From Adiantum capillus-veneris (lineage: Eukaryota; Streptophyta; Polypodiopsida; Polypodiales; Pteridaceae), in NCBI GenBank assembly GCA_014529385.2, contig CM043968.1:4317001-4381000 (forward strand): 64,000 bases of DNA, written 5' to 3'. Below, in pieces: positions 30,300 to 46,019 of the stretch; within the stretch, counting starts at the first letter, position 1, and every line of letters begins with the position of its first letter. Under the pieces are notes generated by a model. It had not been told where the DNA came from and ran no database searches. It saw nothing but the letters and a program-made list of their open reading frames with translations. The translations under genes and the position numbers were made by a program.

Positions 30300-31809
30300 G
30301 ATTGGTTTTTTTATTAGAAAAAGGTGGGGTAGAGGGTTGGTATGGTATACCCTTGACATTTGCAGGAAAAACGAGGGAGTATTGTGTAGGAATTATTGAT
30401 GCTCCTCACCCCAAAGGGTGTCAGATACTTTGTATTTGGTTTGTGGACATGGTGTGTGCATATTATAAATATCGTTATGTTGTTTGCATGCTTGGGATGG
30501 CTTTTGTTCCATTTGATATTGGGTTGCTATCAGGCTGCTAGCGGAATAAGGATGCCGATTTTGATATATTGTATTGCTCACTTGGAGTCGGCTTTTTACT
30601 ATAGTTTATTAACAATATTATGGCTGAGTAGACTAATTTTAGTAAAGTTTCTTCACATTAGGCATGACACTTATTGATACAATCTAAGGTATGATGGGAT
30701 ACCTCTTACCCAATTGGGTTTGTGAAATTTATTTTTGCTTGATATACTAAGGCCAAGTTTGATGACTAAACCAAACAAAGGAATCTTTTAATGGCTGGTA
30801 TTTGATGCCGAAGATTAGGTTACTTTATGTTGCCTAATGGCTTTATGAATGGAAGCAATAAAAGGTTTACTACACTTGAAAGATTTGGATGAGTTGTTTC
30901 ACTGATTAAGGAAAGAGCTTGATAATCTTGCAAAATTAATTTTTGACATTGAAGGGATGACTTTTGGGTTGATATGGGACACTTGGATCAAAAGGGTGGT
31001 GGACTTCTGATCAAAATGATATGTATGTTAATATCTATTACGGTCTAATAAAAATTGGGGCTATATAGAAACCATATATATAATTACTTCCATAAATCAA
31101 AGGAAGAATATCTTTTTTTACAAGCATTGAATTGAACTTTAAAAAAACACTGGAATACATGAACATTTTGGACATTAGTTTTAAGTTAAAAAAGTTGTAA
31201 GTTGGACATGGATAGCAACTGATATAGTCCGTTGACATCTATAAACGCATTCAAGGCTAACATATCTGTTGTCTTGTTTGAATGGATGCAAGTGACGACT
31301 CTTATCATTTCTTGGAATTTTTGTTTGCTTAAAGCAAATGTCTATCCTTGACATACCAGGCTCTTGCCATTTCATGGAACATACATTTTAGATCAACCAC
31401 TGGGCTTCTACACTAAGATGAGACCTCATTCTTATAACAATGTACAAAAATAATTCTAAGACTGAGTTGTTGTTGTATTGATCATTGTCACTTGTCTAAA
31501 GCCATTTGTATTTTGAACTAAAAGGTTCATTTATGTTTTATTATATAAGTAAAGCAGCTACACACACAATCAATATGATTCTACGAACTATTACTCCGTG
31601 TGCAAGCTAAGACTCTTGGTTGGAACACCTTAATATTACCTTTGTTATCAAATGCATTACGGATAGTTTCCTTTACACTGGTAGGGTTCACAACATTAGT
31701 GCAGTTGCTTGCTATGATTGGGGGGATTGTCCCCTTGACACATTCTTTTGTATTGGACTTGGTGGGAAGCTTCCTTGCCCAACAAGAGGGTGGCATTTAT
31801 TGTCTTGTT

Positions 31810-31848
<39 letters not shown>

Positions 31849-34800
31849 ATTCTTCCCCCTTGCAAGATGTAAATGCTATTCCTGCAATAGCTGGACAACT
31901 CAACACAAAGCAACTAAATGTTCTCCCCCTCTCTCATCTCTAGACAAAGCCACAAACCTCAAACATAGCCTACTCTGGGGTTACACAATGAAGAAAATGT
32001 TTTAAATCTTTCATAGTAACCTTGCCCACCATGGTTGGTTTCTACCTACCTTGGAATCCAACACCGAATGCTTGACTACCCCTTTGTATGAACTCTACAT
32101 GGATGGTATGGGCTTTACATTCTGCATCCTTGCCTACCCTCATTCCCCTACACTTGATGGCAAGACCATCCATATCACAAAAGACTGTCGATCTGCATTT
32201 CATCTCTTGATTATGTGGATGCTCCCTAGTTTTCATCTCTTGATTATTGAAGAATTCTCCCCTCCACACACTTGAAGATATGACATGATTGATTTTACTC
32301 CTTTCTTTGCCTCCATGCATCTCTTGCTTGACTAATGTTAATACTTTATTGGAGGTTTTCCACCCCTATATAATAGTTGGGACTAGTGATTTGTTTGTTG
32401 AAGCTACACATGCTATGGATGTGGATGCCACCTCACAATGCTCCTTATTACTACTTAAGGTGAGGGTTACATGAAATAAAGAGCGTGAATGTGAGGAAGA
32501 AGACTTTGCTTTGTTGCTAGTGTGTTTCTTTCCGGGATCTTTTCAATTATACTCCTTTTTTGTTTCCAAATGAGAAAAAGAGTGAATGGAAATGGTCTAT
32601 TGTCATATTGTCTTGACGATGTCTGAAATTTTGTGGGTGCCTCTTTGCTCCACACAATATGGAGATGATGGAAGGGCATTCTCCTTTACACATCTCTCTT
32701 TAAAAAGTGATATACTTGATTGATTTGGTTTAAATTATGAGATCTTAAGGATGTTTACTTTGATGAAATTTATGTTATGGCAGTACTTTGAAATGGACGA
32801 TTTGGTTTATACAGAGTGAAATAGCTTTTCTTATTTGATTGTATTTTTGTCTTGGTAACCTCATCTCACCAACTCAAATCCTTTTCATTATTGTGATTCT
32901 ACTACTAGTTTGTACTTGTTCTAAGACCTGTACTTTTCCCTCCTAGTATTTTGCAAGGAACTTCCTCACAAGTGTTTATTCGTTACACTAGCCTAATGGC
33001 TCCATTTTTTCTTTGGCAAATTTTTTGTGGCTATGGTTTAATGGTTGATCATAAAAAAAATAGCTTATACTGGCTTGGTGGCTGCCTGATTGGTTCTTAT
33101 ACCAATCACTTAGATTAGGGTGTACAAATGGCACAATTGGCCCATTGAGGGTATTGTGTCTTGGATTTTTGTTTGTTTAAAACCATGCTCTAGCAAGAAT
33201 TGATATTGAGCATAGATAAGGAATGTAATGCATGGATAGTCTTGGCACATCCACCTTCACCTATATTTGCTGATTCTTAGTGGTTTCTACTGGTAGTTTC
33301 CGTCCAAGCCTAGTTTGAGATCTCTTGCAAAATACATTTGATCCTTTTCTAAATAGCTAAAACTTTAAGGATTAACAAAAAAGGAATTGGAAAGATTTTT
33401 GATAACTTCAATGACCTTAACAAACATACCTTGCACCCACATATTTAAGGCGGTTTCACCCTTTCCTCAGGTTATTCTTGGAAGATTGCATTTATTGGAT
33501 ATTTTGAACTCCGATCATAATGGATAGTGATTGGAACCATTTGGTTTTTGGTCTTTGATATTCATGGTTTAGTTGGATCCCTACTCTAGCAGGATTGTGT
33601 TCTTATTAGGGAAGTGGATTGCTTGATTTGAGCATGTTTAACACGTGCTCTTGATTCGGTTTTTTTTATAAAAATATTATTTGGGCCCTCTTCTAATTCA
33701 TGTGACTCATGGAGTTTGACTGTATTACTGCCTTATTCATCGATTTTCTCTTTTTGAAGGATATCCTATTATACTACCTCTAGGACTAGATTTTGTTGCC
33801 TTATTATGGTTACTACTACTAACCCATAGGAATGTTGGATTAATTGCTCATTACGTTGTTCTGATCTTACCTTACTACTCTATCCTCATGAAGCATGACA
33901 TCCTAGTACTAACTTTAGTCTTGATTGGATCCTTAAAAAGCTCTTAAAAAGAAATTAGTTGTTATCCTTTGCAACACTATAAGGAGGCTGAATGTTTTGG
34001 TGCTACCCACCTTTGTTTCTAAAGTTAACCATGAATGTGTGGTTTGAAGAGCCCTCCTTATGGTATACTTATGCAACATTTAGATTGTGGAACTTATGCT
34101 TAATATGGTTCTTGAGCTGAAAAAAGTGTGGATTTTTTTGGGATGTTTGGTCTTAATAAATACTTTATTTATTACCATTTCTCGAATACTATAAAACAAT
34201 CATTCTCTTTTATGGCACCAAAGAATTTTTGACTTAAAAAAAAAAAACTAAAAAAAGAGAGCATTTGAAGCATTAGAGAAGTAAGCGGAGGACGAGATGG
34301 TTACATCCCACGCAATCAACCTCCTCTATGACTTAGTGCATCGTATAGGCTGGTTGTGGTTTGTGTAACCTCGCGAGAAGCCTTCATGGATATCTTCTAT
34401 AACAACACTCTGCCCAAAAATGGGGGCTTATTGATCATAATGCTTTTGTAAATTAGTGTAATGGGCTATGGTTTTGTACTCAACCCCTTTTTTAGCGGGG
34501 CTTGCAAATGATACATTATTTGTTTCCTTGATTGAGATCACATTGTTAAATACTTGGTATGGTTCCTCTTAAGGAGGAACCCGTCAACATGATGCTAATG
34601 GGGACTAGTCCCTTCTTGTATGATTTTTTTGAATCATTGTTTGATAGCCCATACATGTTGCTCTCTCAGGTTTGTGCATGTGAACAATTTTTCTATGTTT
34701 TGTCTCTGGTTTTAATGGGCATTGCCCCTGGTAATTGTTGAGGAAATATGTTGGGTTTTTGTGGTAATAACCACCTTACAAAGGAGGATAATGTTTTACT

Positions 34801-36200
34801 AGTTTTGTTTTTGTAGGGCCAAGGGTCTTTTGAGATGCACAAAGGAAGAACTTATTGCTCCTTCCTTTCTTTTTTCTGTCATATTGTCCAAATAAACTTC
34901 CTATTGAGGTTGCAAAAAGAAACATGCACTTTGGTGCAATAATGAATAATGGTTACTTTAAGATGGCCTCTACCGAATTTTCATATGATTGTGTGTTACT
35001 TAATACACTTTCAAGTATATGCAGGTGTAGTTTGTTGGTATTCAATCTCTGGTTTGTTTACATGCATTCCCTTGGTAATCTATTTCATATGGAAAAGAGA
35101 CATAATAGACTTCAAATCTTAGGCTCACATAATTTAACATGAAAGATAGTCATATTTGGTGGTTCTTGTCACGAGCAAAGTTGCAAATTCCTGTACGTAG
35201 TAGTCTTGTGCAAGGAGAGATCTTTGGGTATCCACCTTTGCATGGTTTGCTATTGCTGAGGGTAGTGGTGGGTTTTTGGAGCGATTGTAACAACGTCGCT
35301 AATTGTGAAGTGTTGCATTGACCTAAATGGATGCGATTTTGCTTTGTTGTTAGGTTTTGCCTTCTATTTGCCTTGTAAGTATTGGACTCCAATGTGTAAC
35401 CTATGAGTCGTGAAGTTGACAAACACAAATTTGTTTGGCAATTAAACCCAACCAAGCTCAATTTCAACCAAAAGATTAGTAAAACATGGGGTGTCATTGG
35501 CACACAATTGGATGATTTTTTTTCCACAACTTAGGTAATGGATCATTGGTATGTGATGCTTCGTAAAAGATGTAAAGGATCTTGGGGAAAACAGAAACAA
35601 ATCCAATATTTATTTAAATATGTCTCTTTTTCTTGAGGGGTAGATAATTGGCCTTGTCAATAGGCTAAGATCAATCCGTACACAATTTTTCTACTTGGAG
35701 TGTATTGCAAATAAAGGGAAGAGATAGCAAAGATGGAAGGAAAAATTCATGTGGTAGAAGAAGATGAATGTTTAGATACCCATTTCACACAAGGCTAACA
35801 ATGATGTTTTCGTAATCTTGTTTTTTGTTGTTTGCTCACTTGATGTTGTTGTAGATTTTCCCTCTTATCTTGGATAGCCTTCCTGTTTTATTGGTTGGTC
35901 CATATGTCCGCTACTCTCTTGTGGGAGGTAGGTTGTCTCAAGGGCCATTGTCTAAATTGTCTTGTCAGGTTCACATTCACAATTAGTTCTATTGAATACG
36001 TGCAATAATTATTTCTTATTTGCAATAGCCCTAGGCTTCAAGTTGGAGATGAGCTACATTACTACAATCCACGCCATCACCATACAAAGCATCTAGAGTC
36101 CCGCCTCTTTCAAGTTTGTATTTGACACACTTACTTGCTTCTATGCCATGCACTGAGCCGCTTTTCTATTAGGATCACATAAAAACTTAGTAAGGGACTT
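30300..36200. other. Gene-free AT-rich region
   Basis: No open frame longer than about 100 codons, no recognisable domain and no clear exon was found on either strand. A (CT)n tract occurs at 31812-31845. Scattered short ORFs look like chance in AT-rich sequence. Old, unrecognisable transposon remains are likely but cannot be shown from the sequence alone. Confidence 0.6.
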
Positions 36201-36217
36201 GTATTAGCCTTTTCCCA

Positions 36218-36460
36218 CTACATTGTGATCTTCTCACGCATTGCATGTGGTGGATGTAGTGTTGTTGGCTGTTGCACTCTTAATTGGACCTCTTCAACTA
36301 TCATTTGGTTCTTGCACTCAATTTCTTTGATTTCAAGGGTTGGAGCTGGTGTAATGGTGGCATGGACGGAGACATTGTTTGATTGCCATCGAACTTGACA
36401 TTTGTATTTATGCACCCAGGATCTACCTAGAATGGCTTCATGTGAGCACATGCTCCACAT
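36218..36460 (-). pseudogene. Possible gypsy protease scrap
   Basis: A minus-strand stretch reads AILGRSWVHKYKCQVRWQSN, resembling the retroelement protease end ILGRPW.H..KC...W. The part that should carry the DSG active site, further right, is not recognisable and is full of stops. It is a small isolated remnant, so the call is tentative. Confidence 0.4.
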
Positions 36461-37445
36461 TGAGCAATGTACTAAACAAATTCCTACATCTAGCCCTTAT
36501 TGACCATTCCAATATAACCTTTCCCTTTATTAAGGTATTCACAATGGCAAAACTGGCGAGCTATGTCCTAATGATATTGGATGATTAGTGGTATCACCTA
36601 CGTGATGAATTTGTGAGCACTCTAGAGGAACTGCAAATTCCAATGCTACAATAGTTGTTCTAAACCACAAATGCATGGGCTTCTTGAGCACCAACCACTC
36701 TCAATGATGACAAGAGTAGGTCATGTGTTTAATGCTAGTGAACTTTGGTTCTCTTTTTCATGATTTGTGTGAATTTTTTGGATTTTTGGGGCGACTCACA
36801 TTTTCCTAGAATTTTTAGCAGTTTGTAGAACTACTTATTGTCAATTAGGATGTTATTAAAGGTTGAGGGATGGGTGCATGGGTCAACAAGGATACCATTT
36901 ATTATTGGTAGCTAGTTGTGGTCTCTGTATTATGTAGCAACTATTCATGGATCCACATTTTGCATGGATTGAGTGTTTACAAAACAATGCAATTTGTCAA
37001 TCCACAAAATTTTGGTGGATTCTATCTTAGTAGAGTCCCTTTTAAGGTTGTTATTTGTCCTCCAATCAAGCCATTTAAGGCTCAGTATGGTGGATCCATA
37101 GCTTGACCATCAGTACTTTGCCCTTTTTCAAGAGAATCTTTGTGTCCTAGACACAACTATGGTGTCAAAATCAACAATAATTTCCTCGTAGTAGCCATCT
37201 GTGTGTGGATCTATTGTTTGCACTGCAGTGCAAACTATTGATCTACATAACAAAGAGGATGCTATTCTTAACAAAATGTCGGAAATGGGCGTAAAATATT
37301 CTAACTTGGCAAGCAAAGAACTAACCTAGATATATTATTGCTTGCAGGTTGCAAGACACCAAAACAATCAATTATCCTTAATTTACACAAACTTGTAAGT
37401 ATTGAAGCATGCGTGTGTGTGTGCCCGCGTGCACGCACACGCATG

Positions 37446-37554
<109 letters not shown>

Positions 37555-39489
37555 CTTGAAGTTGTGGCCTAATTTCTACTCCTAATCCAACTCCTATGCT
37601 AATGGCAAGCGGGAATGAGATTTTGGTTAGTGCAATGTTTGTGAAATACTATCTATTAGTAAGAAATCAAGAAAGAGAAATGTGTGTGTGTATTGCTAGA
37701 CTTAGATAATCTTCCACGTATCCCAATTTTCCTCTCTAATGTCACTTTCCCTTTGAACAATCCATGACCTAAACCTAATCAATAATGAATGGAAATATAT
37801 CTCCACAGAATGTCTCATCTCGCATGACTAATGCTAAAAATGATATACAAAACAAGAGACATTGAGAGAGATACTTAACCACCTAGCTTATAGGCACCTC
37901 CTCTGCAATGGTTGCTCAACCCAAAGCATAAAATGAAATCCAATATTAGTGACCCAAGCTAGATACAAAATTCCCCTTTACTTACATAGAAGAAGAGGGT
38001 AAGAAAGTGTTCTTTCTACCAATGTGCTCTACATCTCCTATTGCCACACTCTACATACCTTCTTCAATCTACTTGATCCCCAATGCAATACATATGCAAC
38101 CAAAGGAAGGCTTCAACCTTTCTCAAGAGCATTACTATAGGAGCTTCAAAAAATCAAGGGAGATTATCCAAAATCCCCTTATTCAAACCCTTTGCTTCAC
38201 TTAAGCCTACCTACAATGCTAAGCTTAAGCACACACCTACACATAGGATTGTGCATAGAAAATTTAACATCAATAAAAAGCTTAGAATTGATGATGAAGC
38301 GTAGCGTTGTTTTAGCTATTTCCATTGATTGTTACCTTGTTGGAATTTCTCTTGCAATAATTACCTTAGCATTATAAACATTCACCATTGAACAACAACT
38401 ATTTTGTGGACGAAAAGTTTACACAATTGCAACCGTGATGGTGAACATAGAACAAGAAAGCATATTAATGTGCAAATGGGATGAAATATTATTGTAAAGT
38501 AAGCCACATTTCTCCTCTATATCATTTTATCCTCTTTCTCGTTCATGTGACAATACTCTCTCCCATTTGGCCTAAAATGGTGAAAAAATTTGTGCATGTT
38601 TCAACCTCCATCACAAAATAATTGACGACTTATATTGTTATGCAAATATTTGATGTCAAGTATGTGTACACAAGAAAATAATAATATGGCATAAGGAGCA
38701 AGTATTGGCACTAATTGGAACGGGCTGATGACTAATAGCTATAGCCTAGAAAATGTGAAGCGTATAAAATAAATAGAAGTTCACTATACAAGCAATGAAG
38801 TGAGGACCTCAATGCCTATTATTTGAGAGGAAATTAAGATGCACTTGAGGGACAAAGATAAAATCAAAGGTTAGTTGTTTTGGTGGGCTCAAGGAAGTAA
38901 AACAACGTATCGATGGAGTTTTGGCATAGTTGACTCTAGAGAGTTTATTGCTAAAATAGGGTGTATGGTCCATCTATTAGTTTAGAGAAAGAATTGGTAG
39001 CATCTTGAGTATGGATTTCTTGGATATGTGTACTGTTTAAGTGGTGTGTCTGAGGAGTTTTGTGTAAGTTCCTACAAATCATTGAACACAGAGATTGATA
39101 CACATTAACCTTATGGTTGCAAATGTAATTGATTCAATAGAAGTGTACATAGAGAATTGAAATCTTTCTATGTAAAAATGAAATTATGTTTTCTTTGCAA
39201 TTGAATGTTAAACTATATCCAATCAATGAATTTCAACATGTTCATTTTGTCACAAGTAGCAACTTTGCCTACATCAACCACTATCTCTAGAGAAAATTTT
39301 GGCCTTTTGTTTGCAGTGAAAACTTGAAATCTAATCTATGTATAGGATTTATAGGGAGTGTTTTTTTTTTTGCATACTAGCTTGAAGAGCAAGGGAGCTC
39401 ATTCCCTCTTATGCAAGAAATGACCATTCTCGAACATATCTTCTCATTGCTAGAACTTGAGTCGTTTGAAGCTTGGGAGCAACTACATT

Positions 39490-39815
39490 TTAAGTTTTTG
39501 ACCTTTCAAAACATGCTCCCCTCCTTGGATCCCTTCTTGGAGAAGGGACCACTCTAGGCTCTTTGGTGGCACGATGGGTTTTGGTAGATGAGAGTATGAA
39601 GTTGTTGACCTTGCAAGATATGCTCCACCTCCTTGGAGCCCTCCTTGTGTGTTGAGACCATCCTAGCCTCTTGTGGTCGCACAATGAGTTTTGGCAGACT
39701 AGATTGTGAACTCCTTGACCTTGCGTGACATGCTCCCCTCCTTGGGGCTCTTATTGGCTGAGACACCACTCTAGTCTACTGTGGTGGTGGCAGGATAAGT
39801 TTTGGTAGCCTTTTT
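39490..39815 (+). repeat. ~110-bp tandem repeats, three copies
   Basis: Three diverged copies share TTGACCTT(G/T)C, ACATGCTCC and CCTCCTTGG, then GAGACCA.(T/C)CTAG, CTC and GAGTTTTGG(T/C)AGA. Starts are near 39,497, 39,607 and 39,717. No open frame spans the copies on the plus strand. The minus strand has short ORFs that simply translate the repeat. Confidence 0.75.
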
Positions 39816-42800
39816 TGTTCATGTGTGGTCGCCTGCTCACAAAGCTTGGTGTGACCACTCCCAATTTTGTAAGAATCGTGACTCATTGTATTCCTTATGG
39901 TTTGCACTATTTTCTTATCAATTTTGGTTGTGTTTGGACTCCATAAGTTCATTGATCTGCATGATTTAAGTAAGTGAAAAGATTGCTACATAGTTAGATT
40001 TTGGTTGTAGGTTTGAGTTCGATGCCCTTGTATGCTTTGAGTCCCCATGCTTTTCCTAGTTTGCTACATCCTCAGATTGACATTAATTAAGTTCTTAGCT
40101 CTTCCTATGTTGCATTATCCATAGCACTAATCCACTAACAACTTGGTGTTGTGACTCTTGTTCTTTCTTCAAGCTCCAAGCCCCTTGCCCCTTTGCTATT
40201 GTCCCTTTGGAGTCTCTTGATCTTCCCATAGGTCATCATGACACGGGAATTTAAAGTGGGTCTCTGCTATTAAGCACAACCCAAAAATATATGTTCTCAA
40301 AAAATTCTATATCCTTGTCTTGGGGCTCATCCAACTCCGGCCATCAAAGTCCCCATCCAATCTCTCAACTCGTCTCATTTTTTGGTTCTAGCTTCATCAT
40401 CACCATTCTATCACCCACTCTCGATGTGTGGCCAATCCACCTTTACAGACCCTTTCCTCACATTACTTGATGCTTACGTAGAGCATGTGCCCCTTAAGAT
40501 CTGAATAGGTCAAGATGGTACATGACGAGTATACATGTCCATAGCATGGCCCCTCAAATGCAATGGTGAGACAAGACATTGTACTATGCATGAAGTTTGC
40601 CTACATGCATGTGTGTGGGGTCCACAATTGCGAATAAAGATATCTTACTCTAGCTTCAAACCATAGATACTCGATCAACCATCTACTACCTTATCCACAA
40701 GCAATGGTTGAGCTTTCCAAAGTTTGGATGAGCTCTAAATGAGATGCAATTCACTGAGCACTGAGAATGAATACAAAAACATGACACTATCACAAGCTTC
40801 ATGGGGTCCCATTTTTTTGCTTACAAGCCAAAAATTTAGCAATTTAGAAATGAAGCATAAATTCTTTAAATCACACTCTCCACAATCATTTAGTTCACTA
40901 TATAACATCTCTTCCTTTAAGTACCAAAAACAACAAAAAGCTCATGAAAAATAAAAAGATAGATGAGAGAGAGACTTTACAATTGTCGCATTGATTAATC
41001 ACAACCCATAGTACAAGGAAGGCACTTTGCAGTACACAAAAGATGGAGTTTCACGTGTGTTGTGGTACAAATCAAAGTTTAGTGAAAAGACCCTTATAAT
41101 AGCTTCGAAAATGATAGACCTTTGACCCATGCTACTAACTTCTCTAATCCTATTGTACCATGTTAGATAGACTCTAAGACATGATTGCTTATAATGCATC
41201 ATGCATCTTCAATCGAATCCTGGCAATGTTGCTTCTAGTGTCATCATCCAAGTAATAATTTTCTATTAGATTATCTCATGTTAAAAGCAAGACTATATTC
41301 TTCCAAATCGATCAAGTAGTGACTTTTTATACTATACAATTCTCATTTTAGTAATTTACATATCAACATAGAAGAGGTTGATTTGTTTCTTTGACTTTCA
41401 ATAAGCAATATCTATCTAACCTCACCAACATGTAAGAATTCCAAGATCACATGAGAAATCTTAATTCAACGGTTTGCTTTAAAAACAAATAAAAGCAACA
41501 TAGAAGAAACTCAATCATTTCTATAACTTGCAATGAGCATTGACATCAACTAAAGAGCTTCTCTTCATGCACATAGTTAATATAGGAGTTCATGCGTACA
41601 TTCAAAGCATAAACACACTCTTCTTTATCTAATGTTGTGCCACTTTTGGTCACAGGCATCTGAGAGGCATCTCCAGAGTTATTTAACTAGCTTTGGCCAA
41701 AGTACCTTAAAAATAAATAAATAGAGGGTGTTTTCCTTTATACAAGGTGTTGCCACTTCACATTTTCCCACAGGAGAAAAGGGAAGAGATTAGAATGTGC
41801 CATATATCCCAATGTTATTCTAGGTAGCTCAAGGAAAGAATATTTGGAGATAACACCAATAGGATAATAGATAGCATCCAAATTCCAATGCCCTCATAAT
41901 GCTCTTGATTCGTCACCAATCTCATTAGCTAGAGGGCTACCTATCTACTCAAACAAACACCAAATGAAGCTTGCTTACTTGGATACTTTAGATGTTTCTT
42001 TGTAATCATACTAAAATTGTTATAATGAGTGGACACAATTGTTCTTTTTTGATGTGTCACATAGAAAAGTATAAACATCTTATTAATTGAAAATTTTCTT
42101 TTTGTTGAAAATTAAAAAAGGAGAAGCCAAAGCAAAATAAAAAATGCTCTTCTCCTCTTTTGGTCAAATCTCATTCTCTCAAAACTAAAGTCCCAAGTTT
42201 GCATCTAAATCTTCGATTGTGGATAAGCTAAATGGAATGTTATAATGGAACTATACTGTGTATTTATTTTATGTTGATTATATATTTTTTGTGTGAAGAT
42301 CTTAGGTTTTCACACACCTTGCCTACCTTACCTAAGTGTGGTTATCCAAAAAAGAAAACATTATAGACACTACAAAATATTAGGGGTGCATTACGATTTT
42401 TAATTTTGGCACAATGGCGTAGCTTTTCGAACACCTACTTAGTGACCATTGAGTCTAGCAGTAACCAAAATGCTCATTGAAACACACTTTTTTGTACTAC
42501 AATGTTAGGAGGTTGTTAACCATTGTCAAGATACAAATTACTTAACAATTGGATTACAACCGAGGACTCCCATTTGGAATGTTTAGCAAATGGAATAGTA
42601 AAACACATTTCCTTAGTTGTTAATAAAGATAAGAAGTAAGTATACATAGGTAATTTGTTCAGGTGTTTTTGCGAACACGTAATCAATACAAATCTAAAAA
42701 GCCCTCATGTAGAATTATAGGGTTGTTATTGTACTTAATCAAAAACCAAATTATAGAATACTTGAGATCCATCTTGTAGCATGTACAAGCATGGTAGTAC

Positions 42801-45531
42801 CCTTTGCTATCATTGTCACTACACCATCACCATTGACATAGCCATGTGCACTACAGTGATACGAACATCAACCTAACTATCTATCAGTACTCCATCATCA
42901 TCAATTTTGTTGTCGTGACACTTTCAGAATAGCATTGTTGTAGCACATCATGTTGTTATCAAGCACTAGAAAAAAACTTTCCATTTGTTCCACACGAGTT
43001 ATGGCTTATGGAGGGGTTAAAAAAATATTTTCACAATCTTATAAGACATCATTGGCTAAATAGTCCTACCTTGTCTAAAAGTAGGATAATTGTTAAAATA
43101 ATAAAAATGCCAAATGTATCACTCTATGTAACATTGATCCATCAATGTATTTCACCATGGGATACAATACATTTGACCACGGGCTACAACTTCTTTGAGG
43201 AAATATGATTTTTTTCTACAGCATGAAAGTAAAAAGCTTTCATAAACGGGTTGTGCTTGTTATGTTCACTCAAAAGTATGATGATGAAAACCACCCAAGC
43301 ACATCGGTGAGTGTCAACAAGTGGCAAAATAAGGGCTTAGGTCTAAAACAATTTTTTTCCAATAAATAAAACTACATGTCATTGTGATTCAAGGCATGGT
43401 ATTCACACCTAAAAAACACTTCATGATCAAACTACCATATCATTGCTGCAAGATTTGTAAGAGTAATATTTTGAGGCAGCAAGATGAAAGAGGGAAATAA
43501 ATAGTGATGAGAGACATTGGAGAGTAATATTGCCACCTTACCATATTCCTCATGCAGCTCTAGGTGTTCACCCAAACATGATATTCTTGTTTGGATTGCA
43601 CGAGACCGTGGAGCAATTGCCAATGGTCCGGTCATAATTATAAAAGAACACTAAGAACGCTTTCCATTGTTGAAATAAGAGTACACTATATCCTTTCAAC
43701 CATGATTGGTGGAGATTATTCAAATAGGCTACACGCCTTGATTTTGAGAAGATGAGCTACATGACGTGAGAGAACTTGGGGTCAACCCATTAGGGTAGGA
43801 GAGTTGCTTTGTGCATACAATTTTTGAGCCTATACCTTTGATAGTGTGATCAACCAGCACTAGGCTTAAGCTAACAACTTAAGCCCATGCATAGGATATA
43901 ACAGAGACTCTAAACAAGGTGATTACATCATAGACCTTCCCTTGAGCAAAACAATAGTAAAAAGACAAGCTCCCTTACAAAGAACAGGAGCAAGAGACAA
44001 CGCCTACATGAACACACATCCAATAATAATAGACAAAAGAAAGAAAGTCATATTAGTGTCTTGTAGAGGCCAAACTCAATCTACATGATCAACCAGGTAA
44101 ATCCATTTAACATTCCACTCTCGTGTCTTCCTATATAAAAGGCATTAAAGGGAAAAAATATTACAAAATGAAGATGGATTTTAACTGTTATGACTGATAA
44201 GAGTTCTAAATACAACCAATGATAGCTCATTACAAAAATATGGAGAGAGTCATGCTGCTGGAATTGTGTCTTTCTCTAGTTCAAAGCTTCAATAGACAAA
44301 CTCATAGAGTAGTCTCCAAAACCCAAGTGAAGGTGCCATGGAGTGCATTGATGAACGTCTCCTCTACTTTGACAAAGAAGATGGAATCCACATGGAAAGC
44401 ACCCAAAAGAGATCACCAATGCACAAAAATGCGCAAAAACCTACGCAAATAAAAGGTTGTTGGGGGTTGATGGGTTGTATTCATGATGCTATATAGCAAT
44501 GAGAGAGACTTACAATATGAGGAAAACTTATAGCACTTTTCTCGAATCATTTGAGAGAGATTTATATAATTGGGTCCTCTTCTAGAGGTGATTGGAGCCA
44601 TGAGGGCTCACATCATAGATGACATGATTCCTTGACTGTATGGAAAGGTGAATTAGAGGATGATGACACATGACTAGCTAGAGCGGATACACATTTGAGG
44701 ATTAAGTCAAAAGATACCTTCAAGAACAAGTTAACAAATCTTCAAAATGATAAAATTCTATGGTGTAGAGTTTGTACCATAATAAGAATAAAGATGTAAG
44801 CATGATTGCAAGAGCCTTAGTCATAATATCAATTAATTTTGGCCAACATATCGCTAAGTGATGAAGATGAATGTTAACGCATTTTCCTATTGAGCATACT
44901 AGGGTGATAAGTCACAATGGCCTCCATAAGAGGATGAACAAAACGTGTGACCCACTACTTCATGCCCCTCTTTATAGTAATGGTTATCTTGGACAGTGGC
45001 CAACATATACAAGAGACAATGCTTAGTTGATAACTCGTACAAGAAATAGAAATGAACCTTCCTTAACTTGCCAGGTAGCACTAATCATCAAGCTTTACCC
45101 CACGGTCCACAATTGCTACCAAGAGTTCAATGCTTTATTAAGGCCTTCTGTAGGAAAACACTCTTTCATAAGGCCAAGAGAATGTAAACATTGAAGTTCG
45201 ATTATGTCTCCTATGGTATTGTTTTTACCTACATTCTTGACACATGCACAGGCAAACCTTGCGTTGCCCCTAGGTTTCCAGCTTTAAACAATTTACTAAT
45301 GTTTTACCAACTCAAAGGCTTAATTACATAAACAGGAGTGATCATTAAGTACCAAAACCTGAGACAAGCATGAGTTGGTCATCATGAGTGACCATTGTCC
45401 GCAGTGGGATCTCATTTTATTCTGGGCATAAATCAAATTAGCCAATTGCTTTGATTATATATGGGATTTCCATCATTCTTACTTCTGGAAAACTGAGGCG
45501 GAATAGAAACAAGTGGGCGTGCATGCGCAAG

Positions 45532-45536
<5 letters not shown>

Positions 45537-45580
<44 letters not shown>
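45537..45580 (+). repeat. (AC)22 microsatellite
   Basis: Uninterrupted AC tract preceded by GCGCGCGC. Confidence 0.95.
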
Positions 45581-45582
<2 letters not shown>

Positions 45583-46019
45583 CCTCCTAATCTAACAAGA
45601 GATCCTGAAATTTGATCTTTGATGCTTGAAAGCAAGGAATCAAGTGTTCAGATTGCTTCTGCAAGGCAGCTAGCTTCATACTTCATAGACATAAAGAACG
45701 TCAATACCGTGCTAACTTTCAGGCTAGAATCACAAAATGGTGATAAGAAAAGCACCATACAAGCAACAGGGAAGCAAGCAGGAAAAGGACTTCAAAGAGC
45801 TGAAACAAAAGAGATCTTTGTCTTGTATTTACACACACTGGGCACTATCCTTTCTGCAACCAACTTTGTTTTGATTTCAACACCCTATTGCTCTCCAAAC
45901 CTTTTTGGAGAATCCATGCTCTTGTCCTAGAGCTTAATTATAGTAAATCACCTCCACGTACAAGAAGTTTCATCCTATTGTGGACTGAGAGCGAACATCA
46001 TTGATCCAGAGCTCGTCCT

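Noticed and set aside
45619-45930. 103-codon plus-strand frame (MLESKESSVQIASARQLASY...)
   Set aside because: No recognisable domain or splice context; probably antisense to the S26 3' UTR region.
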